A DNA stretch of 5,119 nucleotides. It comes from an uncultured Bacilli bacterium. Its GTDB lineage: Bacteria > Bacillota_I > Bacilli_A > RF39 > UBA660. The translations under genes and the position numbers were made by a program. The notes under the pieces were generated by a model, which saw only the letters and a program-made list of their open reading frames with translations, did no database searches and was not told where the DNA came from. Positions 1 through 5,119 of this stretch are shown piece by piece (position 1 is the first letter of the stretch; every line of letters starts with the position of its first letter). Where the stretch lies: assembly GCA_947625005.1 (NCBI GenBank), contig CANQNA010000104.1, positions 1 to 5,119 on the forward strand, given 5' to 3'.

Positions 1-233
1 TCAGTTAATACACAATCATCTATCATACAATCAGTTAAAGAACAATTAATAAATTCACAATGAACAAAATTGATTTTTTTCATATTACTATGAAGAAAAT
101 TTATATTCCAAAATTTACAATTTTCAAAATAAACTTTATCAAAAGATTTATAATTAAATGTTTCGTTCTGTAAAGTATCATTACAAAATTTTTCATTAAA
201 AATTGCTAAATCATTATTCAGAGTCTCTTTCAT
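1..233 (-). CDS. Pentapeptide-repeat protein, N-terminal part (3' end outside window)
   Basis: An open frame of 77 complete codons starts with ATG at 233 and runs off the left edge with no stop. From about residue 24 the protein reads as uninterrupted five-residue repeats: central residues at 26, 31, 36, 41, 46, 51, 56, 61, 66, 71 and 76 are F,F,F,F,F,M,F,F,L,I,L, and the position two before the centre is small or apolar, often Cys (C39, C59, C64, C69, C74). Examples in order are CKFWN, INFLH, SNMKK, INFVH, CEFIN, CSLTD, CMIDD. This is the pentapeptide-repeat pattern, which folds as a right-handed quadrilateral beta-helix. Some family members (Qnr, MfpA) mimic DNA and bind gyrase; most have no known role. 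The gene overlaps the end of scpB by 20 nt in another frame and has its own purine-rich ribosome site, so it is probably the next operon gene. The first 23 residues are non-repeat; no signal peptide is seen. Target unknown. Confidence 0.85.
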   Translation of the reverse strand, partial: MKETLNNDLAIFNEKFCNDTLQNETFNYKSFDKVYFENCKFWNINFLHSNMKKINFVHCEFINCSLTDCMIDDCVLT

Positions 234-792
234 TATCTCCCTCTTTGTAAATAGAACTAAATAAGTCAGTTTCACTTTCTTCTATATTTTCTTTTTCATA
301 ACTAGGCAAATCACTTAAAGAACTTAACCCAAAATAATCTAAAAATTCTTTTGTTGTTTTATATAAATTAGGTCTTCCCGGTAAAGTTGATTTTCCTGCT
401 TCTTTAAGTAATCCTTTTGCAACTAATTTTCTAATCACAAAAGTACTATTAACCCCTCTAATTTCATCAACTTCTACTCTTGTAATAGGTTGATTATAAG
501 CAATAATGGCTAATGTTTCTAAAGCTGCTTGACTTAAAGTATTAGCAGAAGGATTAACAATTAATTTTTCATAATACTCTTTATGTTCTTTTTTGGTAGT
601 TAATTTAAAAGCATTACCCAAATAACTTATTCTTAAACCGCGATCTTCTGATTCATAACTTTTTTTCAATTTTAATAATAATTCCTTAGCTTCAGCATCA
701 TTTATTGCCATAATTTCACATAATGTAGGCAAGCTTATTCCTTCGTCTCCTACTACAAACAAAATTCCTTCCAAAACTCCTAATTTTTCCAT
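214..792 (-). CDS. scpB: Segregation and condensation protein B (ScpB)
   Basis: ScpB is the winged-helix (KITE) subunit of the bacterial Smc-ScpAB condensin. It acts as a dimer bound to the kleisin ScpA and helps the Smc ring compact and separate newly replicated origins on the nucleoid. The protein has 192 residues, close to the usual ScpB length. The first winged-helix domain covers about residues 1-80 (LEGILFVVG near the N terminus, then LRISYLGNAFKL). The second, about 84-160, carries the family signature: LSQAALETLAIIAYNQPIT from residue 86, VDEIRGV at 108-114, and GRPNLYKTT at 139-147 followed by FLDYFGL. The tail (about 165-192) is acidic and probably disordered. The ATG lies 4 nt after the scpA stop, with an AAGTGAT-type ribosome site spanning that stop, so translation is probably coupled. 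Its last 20 nt overlap the pentapeptide-repeat gene. Identification is secure from the signature; function is by homology. Confidence 0.97.
   Translation of the reverse strand: MEKLGVLEGILFVVGDEGISLPTLCEIMAINDAEAKELLLKLKKSYESEDRGLRISYLGNAFKLTTKKEHKEYYEKLIVNPSANTLSQAALETLAIIAYNQPITRVEVDEIRGVNSTFVIRKLVAKGLLKEAGKSTLPGRPNLYKTTKEFLDYFGLSSLSDLPSYEKENIEESETDLFSSIYKEGDNERDSE
237..246 (-). promoter_or_regulatory. Ribosome binding site of the pentapeptide-repeat gene, inside scpB
   Basis: On the minus strand the purine run AAAGAGGGAG ends 3 nt before the ATG at 233. It lies inside the last codons of scpB. It supports this start codon and shows that the overlapping frame is a genuine gene rather than chance. 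Confidence 0.65.
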
Positions 793-796
793 CTAA

Positions 797-1510
797 TCAC
801 TTCATTTCTATTATTAAAGGACTAAATCCACTTGTCTGTGTTAAAATAATCTCATTATTTTTAGTCATTTCTAATATAGATAAGAATGTTACAACAACAT
901 AACTTTTATTAATTTGATCAAATAAATCAAAAAAATTTATTTTTCTTTCTTTTTTTAAAAAACTTCTTATACTTTTTATTCTATCTTCTACACTTAATTC
1001 TTTTCTAGTAACTTTTGTTTTAATTGGTTTAGCATATTTTTGCCTTTCTAAAAATAATTGAAATGCTTGAATTAAATCATCAATATTTCCTTGACCAATA
1101 ACATTTTCTTCTTTATATTCACTTAAATTACTAGGAAGTTTTGTATAAATTTCATTCCTTTTTTCACTTAATTCTTGAAAAGTTGAAGTTAAACTTTTAA
1201 TAGTTTGATATTCTAAAAGTCTTTTAGTTAACTCTTCTTTAGTATTAATATCAAAATCACTATTTTCCTCTTCTTCTTTATCTTCACTAATTAAATTTTT
1301 GCTTTTTATATGAATAAGTTCACTTGCCATTAATAAATATTCCCCAGCAATATTAATATCTGATTCTTTCATTTTATTAATAAATTCAATATATTGCTCA
1401 GTAATACTAGAAATATTAATGTCATAAATATCCATTTCATTAATTCGTATTAAATGTAATAATAAATCTAATGGTCCTTCAAAATCATTTATATGAAATT
1501 GATAATTCAT
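797..1510 (-). CDS. scpA: Segregation and condensation protein A (ScpA kleisin)
   Basis: ScpA is the kleisin of the Smc condensin: its N-terminal domain contacts the Smc neck, its middle binds the ScpB dimer, and its C-terminal winged helix binds the cap of the other Smc head, closing the ring. The 237-residue length is typical. The N-terminal domain shows FEGPLDLLLHLI (10-21), DIYDINISSITEQY (27-40) and YLLMASELIHIKS (58-70). A low-complexity acidic segment (about 75-90) is followed by the helical ScpB-binding middle. The C-terminal winged helix lies at about 172-237, with VVVTFLSILEMTK near 205-217. The gene overlaps the upstream membrane-protein gene by 4 nt (ATGA at 1507-1510). An AAAAGGAT ribosome site sits about 10 nt before the ATG. 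It ends in TGA, 4 nt before scpB. No smc gene lies in the window, so its partner must be encoded elsewhere. Confidence 0.97.
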   Translation of the reverse strand: MNYQFHINDFEGPLDLLLHLIRINEMDIYDINISSITEQYIEFINKMKESDINIAGEYLLMASELIHIKSKNLISEDKEEEENSDFDINTKEELTKRLLEYQTIKSLTSTFQELSEKRNEIYTKLPSNLSEYKEENVIGQGNIDDLIQAFQLFLERQKYAKPIKTKVTRKELSVEDRIKSIRSFLKKERKINFFDLFDQINKSYVVVTFLSILEMTKNNEIILTQTSGFSPLIIEMK

Positions 1511-2409
1511 TCACAATCAAATCCTTTTGCCTCTTGTTTAAATTTAACTACTTTAGCCTCTGTATTTAAAGAATAATAATTAATTCCTAAATCTGCATTA
1601 ACTTTTTGTAAATCAATTTCTTCTTTGTAAACAAGTCCACTATAACTTTCTTCAATATTTGCTTCAATTCCTAAATTACTTCTTTCTGATTTTAAAGCAC
1701 TATACTCTTCATAAATTTCACGATATTCTTCAGGTAAAGCTGAATTGTATTGATAACTATATTCTCGTTTTATTTTAGACAATTTATTATTAATAAAAGT
1801 ATATTCAAATTTGTCATCATCAAGAGTACAAGTAATACTTGCTAATCCTGATTCGTCACTATTTAATACAAGATTAGGAATATCATTATCGTTTATAATA
1901 TTAAGTGCTGCAGAAAAATTACTACCATTAACAACAACGTTTTCTTTAACCTCTTTCCCAGATAAAGTGTAAATTTCATCTAATATTTGAGTAAAAACTA
2001 CATTATTTCCTGAATAAATTTGTAAATATAAATTATCTTTAGATGCATCATAAGTAGCTTTTTTAGAAGCAATTGTATAAGTTAAAACATTATTATTTAA
2101 AGAAATATTACTGATAGTTATCTCACTATTTTCAATAATAGCATTTGCCTCTATTTTTACAAGTGTTGGTTCTTTTAATTCAGATTTTTCTTCTTTTTTT
2201 ACAATTTGTCCGCCATTCTGAATATATTCTATTAATTGGCCATTTTTTATAAGGTCAATTATAGACTCTCCTTTAAAAAAGCCTTGAATCACTGGAAGAA
2301 AATAAATTAAAGCACCAATAAAAATAATTAATATAATAGCTAGTAAAGGTCTACCAGTTTTTCCTTTTTTTACTGTCCCTAATACAATAGGCTCTTGATT
2401 ATTATTCAT
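1507..2409 (-). CDS. Unidentified membrane-anchored protein with extracytoplasmic beta-rich domain
   Basis: I do not recognise this 300-residue protein as a named family. A short basic cytoplasmic N terminus (K14, K15, K17, R20) precedes one hydrophobic segment, about residues 21-42, with no lipobox or obvious signal-peptidase site, so it is probably anchored N-in/C-out. A charged linker (65-82) follows. Residues about 83-165 are a predicted beta-sandwich-like module with alternating hydrophobics (for example NSEITISNISL, then DNLYLQIYSG). The C-terminal part (about 188-300) starts with SITCTLDD, continues with short strands and a helical E/Y-rich stretch (226-243), and ends GFDCE. The only two cysteines, C194 and C299, bracket this part and could form a disulfide. 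The layout recalls small DUF1307/YehR-like lipoprotein domains, which is a guess. It is the first gene of the unit leading into scpA, with which it overlaps by 4 nt; ribosome site GAGGGG lies 6 nt before the ATG. Confidence 0.9.
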   Translation of the reverse strand: MNNNQEPIVLGTVKKGKTGRPLLAIILIIFIGALIYFLPVIQGFFKGESIIDLIKNGQLIEYIQNGGQIVKKEEKSELKEPTLVKIEANAIIENSEITISNISLNNNVLTYTIASKKATYDASKDNLYLQIYSGNNVVFTQILDEIYTLSGKEVKENVVVNGSNFSAALNIINDNDIPNLVLNSDESGLASITCTLDDDKFEYTFINNKLSKIKREYSYQYNSALPEEYREIYEEYSALKSERSNLGIEANIEESYSGLVYKEEIDLQKVNADLGINYYSLNTEAKVVKFKQEAKGFDCE

Positions 2410-2415
2410 AAGTTT

Positions 2416-2421
2416 CCCCTC
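2416..2421 (-). promoter_or_regulatory. Ribosome binding site of the membrane-protein gene
   Basis: GAGGGG on the minus strand, 6 nt before the ATG at 2409. It fixes that ATG as the start. Confidence 0.65.
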
Positions 2422-2434
2422 AATTCTTATTAGT

Positions 2435-2463
2435 ATTATAACAAATTAATAAAAAAAAAGAAA
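2435..2463 (-). promoter_or_regulatory. Extended -10 promoter for the membrane protein-scpA-scpB operon
   Basis: On the minus strand a perfect TATAAT lies at 2440-2435, preceded by TG one base away (TGTTATAAT, the extended -10 arrangement). The -35 hexamer at 2463-2458 (TTTCTT, 17-nt spacer) is poor, as often seen with extended -10 promoters. The expected transcription start is near 2428, giving a leader of roughly 20 nt that contains the ribosome site. The promoter sits immediately downstream of the miaB terminator, and the spacer is largely the terminator's T tract. This is a motif-based prediction. Confidence 0.6.
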
Positions 2464-2483
2464 TAGCTTTACACAACTATTCC
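2451..2483 (-). terminator. Intrinsic terminator overlapping the 3' end of miaB
   Basis: Reading the minus strand, GGAATAGTT (2483-2475) can pair with AGCTATTTC (2468-2460) over 9 bp including two G-U pairs. The six-base loop GTGTAA (2474-2469) contains the miaB stop codon. Nine uninterrupted T residues (2459-2451) follow directly. The stem is AT-rich and not very stable, but the placement and long U tract are those of an intrinsic terminator. It would separate miaB from the downstream operon, perhaps incompletely. Confidence 0.65.
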
Positions 2484-3872
2484 ATCTAAACTAAAACTTT
2501 TCGCTGTCGTTATTTTAATGTTAACAATTTCCCCAATTAATTCTTTTTTCCCTTCAAAATTTACTAATTTCATTGTATCAGTATAACCATATAATTTTGT
2601 ATTATCTTTTTCGCTCTCTCCTAAAACTAAAACCTGAACAATTTGATTTTCTAATTTTTTATTGTTAATAAGTGAATAGTTATTAACAATCTCATTAAGT
2701 TGTTTCAGTCTTTCTTCTTTTGTTTCTTGGTTTATCTTATCCTCCATTTTACTAGCAGGAGTTCCTTCTCTTTTAGAATATATAAAAGTAAATGCTCCAT
2801 CATATTTAACTTTATTTACAACATCAATCGTTTCTTGAAAATCTTCTTCGCTTTCATTAGGAAATCCTACAATGATATCTGTTGTAATAGCAACATTAGG
2901 AATATTCTCTCTTATTTTATCCACTAATTTTAAATATTCTTCTTTAGTATAACGTCTTCCCATTAACTTTAAAATTCTATTAGAACCACTTTGTAAAGGC
3001 AAATGAATATAAGGCATTATATTATCATGACTTGCTATAACATTAATAAGTTCATCGGTAAAATCCCAAGGATGACTTGTAACAAAGCGAATTCTTTCTA
3101 TACCAGTTTGACTAACCAACTCTAAAAGTTCGGCAAAAGAAACTTCGTTATCTAAATCTTTACCATAAGCATTTACATTTTGACCTAAAAGTGTTATTTC
3201 TTTATAACCTTGTTCTTTTAAAGCTTGAATTTCCTTAATAATTGCTCCACTTTTTCTACTTCTTTGTTTTCCTCTTGTATAAGGAACTATACAATAAGTA
3301 CAAAATTTATCACAACCAAACATAATATTAACCCATGCGGTTATTTTAGAATCTCTTTTATACAAAATATTTTCGTAAACATTTCCCTCTTTACTAAATA
3401 CTTGAATATTTAATTTATCTGTTCTTTCCATTAACATATTAGGCAGTTCATTTATATTATGAGTACCAAACACAATATCAATATAATTATGCTTATCTAA
3501 AATTTCTTGAACAACACTACTTTCTTGAGCCATACATCCACATAAACCAATAATTAAATCTGGTTTATCCTTTTTTAAATGTTTACATCTACCTAAAAAA
3601 CCAAATACTTTATCATGAGCATTTTCTCTAACAGCACAAGTATTTAAAATAATTAAATCTGCCTCTTCCATTATTTCTGTTTCTACAAATCCTAAATTAT
3701 CAAGCATTGCTTTTATTTCTTCTGAATCATGAACATTCATCTGACAACCATAAGTTCTTAAAAAATATTTTTTTGCTTGATATTTACTTTTATCAATTAT
3801 ATTTTCTTGATCTATATACAAAACTTCTGTATTATTACGTTTTTTAGCTTCCACCATATTTGGTAAATTCAT
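2469..3872 (-). CDS. miaB: tRNA-2-methylthio-N6-dimethylallyladenosine synthase (MiaB)
   Basis: MiaB is a radical-SAM methylthiotransferase that converts i6A37 to ms2i6A37 in tRNAs reading codons starting with U, in the cytoplasm. All three domains are visible in the 467 residues. The N-terminal MTTase domain carries the auxiliary-cluster cysteines C43 (YGCQMN), C79 (NTCA) and C113 (GCMAQ). The radical-SAM domain has CDKFCTYC, giving C187, C191 and C194, followed by PYTRGKQRSR, the GQNVNAYG motif at 230-237, and HLPLQSGS at 290-297. The C-terminal TRAM domain is about 403-467. YGCQMN together with PYTRGKQRSR favours MiaB over MtaB or RimO. The first 35 or so residues are an extension compared with the Escherichia coli enzyme; its EAKKRNNTEV resembles the extension of Bacillus MiaB. 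M1 is preferred over M6 because of the strong ribosome site in front of it. The gene is complete, with a probable own promoter and a terminator at its end. Confidence 0.97.
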   Translation of the reverse strand: MNLPNMVEAKKRNNTEVLYIDQENIIDKSKYQAKKYFLRTYGCQMNVHDSEEIKAMLDNLGFVETEIMEEADLIILNTCAVRENAHDKVFGFLGRCKHLKKDKPDLIIGLCGCMAQESSVVQEILDKHNYIDIVFGTHNINELPNMLMERTDKLNIQVFSKEGNVYENILYKRDSKITAWVNIMFGCDKFCTYCIVPYTRGKQRSRKSGAIIKEIQALKEQGYKEITLLGQNVNAYGKDLDNEVSFAELLELVSQTGIERIRFVTSHPWDFTDELINVIASHDNIMPYIHLPLQSGSNRILKLMGRRYTKEEYLKLVDKIRENIPNVAITTDIIVGFPNESEEDFQETIDVVNKVKYDGAFTFIYSKREGTPASKMEDKINQETKEERLKQLNEIVNNYSLINNKKLENQIVQVLVLGESEKDNTKLYGYTDTMKLVNFEGKKELIGEIVNIKITTAKSFSLDGIVV

Positions 3873-3875
3873 TTT

Positions 3876-3885
3876 ATCACTTCCT
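3876..3885 (-). promoter_or_regulatory. Strong ribosome binding site of miaB
   Basis: AGGAAGTGAT on the minus strand, 3 nt before the ATG at 3872, differs by one base from the AGGAGGTGAT anti-16S complement. It decides for M1 against the in-frame M6. Confidence 0.75.
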
Positions 3886-3897
3886 AAATGCCTAGAT

Positions 3898-3927
3898 ATT
3901 ATATAATAAAAATCTCTACTATTTCAA
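3898..3927 (-). promoter_or_regulatory. Candidate sigma-A-type promoter for miaB
   Basis: Minus-strand TTGAAA (3927-3922, five of six consensus bases) is followed after 18 nt by TATAAT (3903-3898). The -35 hexamer is formed by the last two sense codons of the glycosyltransferase gene. The start of transcription would be near 3891, about 20 nt before the miaB ATG. The -10 lies inside a 12-bp palindrome (3897-3908). In such AT-rich DNA a chance match is possible, but the position, just before a strong ribosome site, favours it. Confidence 0.5.
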
Positions 3928-5037
3928 TAATTTTTCACTTAATTCAAACAATTTTTCCATAGATTTTTCTTGATTTATTTTTTCAATAGATTTTTTCATT
4001 TTATTTAAAGTAACTTCATTATTTAAAAGTTTTAAAACACACTTTACAAATCCTTTAGAAGTTAAACTAGTTAAAGCATACCCTTTTTTCTTCAAAAATG
4101 TTCGATTACCTATTTCTTGTCCCCCATTAGATTTAATTAAAATCATAGGCTTTTTAAAATACAAACACTCTGTTACTTGAGCTCCACCAGGTTTGGTTAT
4201 AACAAAATCACTAGTTAAATAAAAGTCTACTATATTTGTAACAAAACCAAAAACTTTTACATTTTTTACATTATATCTTTTTACATAACTTTCCGCTTTC
4301 GCTTTAGCCTTTTTATTTTTACCAGCGATTACCAATATGTTAGCCTTAACCTTTTCTTTTAAAAGTGCTCTCAAATATTTTAAATTATTAGTCGCCCCAT
4401 TGCCTCCACCTAAAAAAAATAAAATAGTTTTCTCTGCTTTTAATTTATATTTTCTTAATAATTTATTAGATTGCTTTTCATTTATTATAGGATTTAAAGG
4501 TATACCACTTGTATAAATTTGTCTTGCTTTATAACCGTACCCTAGTAATTTCCTTTTTTCTTCCATACTAGAAACTACAATAGCATCTGTATCTTTTACT
4601 TCATTAATCCATAATTCATGAGATTTATAATCAGTTACAACAGTAACTAATTTAGCATTAATTAAACCAAATCTTTTATATTTTGCTACTAAATTACTTC
4701 CATTAAAATGAGTATTTATAACAATATTAGGATTAAAATTAATAATTTCTTTTCTTAATTTTTTATTATCAAATAATTTTAAAGACATTTTCTGATATAA
4801 GGTTCCCGTAAGTTTATTATTAGAAGCAAAAAAAACTAAAGACCAAATGCTTGGAAATTTTGTCATCAAAAACTCATTTACTACTTTAGTTAACGGACCT
4901 AATATAGGAATTGAATAAGCGAGTAAATCAATTGTTTTAACCTCATATCCTTTATTTTCAAAATATTCTTTTATATACATAGCTACCGCACGATGCCCTG
5001 TTCCATAAGTAGCATAATTTATTAATAATTTTTTCAT
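3919..5037 (-). CDS. GT28 / MGDG-synthase-type glycosyltransferase, UgtP-like glycolipid synthase
   Basis: This is probably a membrane-associated enzyme that transfers sugar from a UDP-sugar to diacylglycerol, making glycolipids and lipoteichoic-acid anchors as Bacillus UgtP (YpfP) does. From the ATG at 5037 it has 372 residues. The N-terminal MGDG-synthase domain shows NYATYGTGH (8-15, with H15), NPNIVINTHF near 102-111 and TDYKSHELW (135-143). The C-terminal GT-B nucleotide-sugar domain shows SGIPLNP (177-183), the glycine loop GGGNGA (210-215), FGFV (263-266), TKPGG (281-285) with E290, and GGQEIGN (305-311). Alternating hydrophobic and basic residues at about 40-75 may touch the membrane. 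The frame can be extended to TTG at 5043, but that leaves only about 3 nt after the weak GAG ribosome site, whereas the ATG at 5037 has about 8 nt, so I chose the ATG. Sugar, acceptor and processivity cannot be read from the sequence; MurG is unlikely because the N-terminal domain is MGDG-synthase type. Confidence 0.9.
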   Translation of the reverse strand: MKKLLINYATYGTGHRAVAMYIKEYFENKGYEVKTIDLLAYSIPILGPLTKVVNEFLMTKFPSIWSLVFFASNNKLTGTLYQKMSLKLFDNKKLRKEIINFNPNIVINTHFNGSNLVAKYKRFGLINAKLVTVVTDYKSHELWINEVKDTDAIVVSSMEEKRKLLGYGYKARQIYTSGIPLNPIINEKQSNKLLRKYKLKAEKTILFFLGGGNGATNNLKYLRALLKEKVKANILVIAGKNKKAKAKAESYVKRYNVKNVKVFGFVTNIVDFYLTSDFVITKPGGAQVTECLYFKKPMILIKSNGGQEIGNRTFLKKKGYALTSLTSKGFVKCVLKLLNNEVTLNKMKKSIEKINQEKSMEKLFELSEKLLK

Positions 5038-5060
5038 AATCAAAACTCATTTCATAAATA

Positions 5061-5089
5061 AGTATAAAAGATTAAAACAATTATTGCAA
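5061..5089 (-). promoter_or_regulatory. Candidate promoter for the glycosyltransferase gene
   Basis: Minus-strand TTGCAA (5089-5084, four of six) and TATACT (5066-5061, five of six) are separated by exactly 17 nt. Transcription would start near 5054, about 17 nt before the ATG at 5037. No gene, RNA or clear hairpin is seen in the rest of 5044-5119. Confidence 0.45.
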
Positions 5090-5119
5090 GAATTAAGATA
5101 ATAAACTATATCTATAAAT

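Noticed and set aside
2700..2927. A 75-codon open frame on the plus strand
   Set aside because: It lies wholly antisense to miaB, is F/I/S/N-rich as expected for the complement of AT-rich coding DNA, and has no domain or convincing ribosome site.
3225..3413. A 62-codon open frame on the plus strand
   Set aside because: It is antisense to the radical-SAM region of miaB, whose coding is certain, and has no recognisable features.
5038..5043. TTG start at 5043 for the glycosyltransferase
   Set aside because: It would leave only about 3 nt to the weak ribosome site; the ATG two codons later has normal spacing.
1..5119. Mycoplasma-type genetic code (TGA as tryptophan)
   Set aside because: The membrane-protein gene and scpA end naturally at TGA at sensible family lengths and tryptophan is TGG, so the standard bacterial code fits.
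1..5119. CRISPR array, tRNA or rRNA genes, insertion sequences, attachment sites
   Set aside because: No spaced direct repeats, no cloverleaf or rRNA-like stretch, no transposase or integrase and no terminal inverted repeats were seen; coding density leaves almost no room for them.
5044..5119. Riboswitch or leader RNA upstream of the glycosyltransferase
   Set aside because: The visible leader after the candidate promoter is under 20 nt and has no stable hairpin; only promoter-like hexamers are supported.

Overview
The window is a compact, strongly AT-rich stretch in which every recognisable gene lies on the minus strand. It uses the standard bacterial code (tryptophan is TGG and TGA is a stop), has good Shine-Dalgarno sites and very short intergenic gaps. 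Gene content and protein style (scpA-scpB pair, a Bacillota-type MiaB N-terminal extension, a UgtP/MGDG-synthase-like glycolipid glycosyltransferase) point to a low-GC member of the Bacillota, probably an uncultured, host-associated Bacilli lineage related to Mollicutes but not using the Mycoplasma code. That placement is inference; no RNA marker is present.

In transcription order (high to low coordinates): (1) a short upstream region with a candidate promoter (about 5061-5089); (2) a GT28 / MGDG-synthase-type glycosyltransferase (3919-5037), probably making a membrane glycolipid; (3) a 45-nt gap with a candidate promoter and a near-perfect Shine-Dalgarno, leading into miaB (2469-3872), the tRNA methylthiotransferase; (4) an intrinsic terminator built into the last bases of miaB with its stop codon in the loop, followed directly by an extended -10 promoter; (5) a tightly coupled operon of an unidentified single-pass membrane protein with an extracytoplasmic domain (1507-2409), scpA (797-1510), scpB (214-792) and the 5' part of a pentapeptide-repeat protein (1-233, running off the window edge).

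The operon starting near 2430 is the most interesting part. scpA overlaps the membrane-protein gene by 4 nt (ATGA), scpB follows scpA after 4 nt, and the pentapeptide gene overlaps the end of scpB by 20 nt with its own Shine-Dalgarno. ScpA and ScpB are the kleisin and winged-helix subunits of the Smc condensin. The last gene encodes at least 11 tandem pentapeptides, a fold that in characterised Qnr/MfpA proteins mimics DNA and binds gyrase. Whether this one has anything to do with condensin or topoisomerase is unproven, but the genetic coupling is visible in the sequence.
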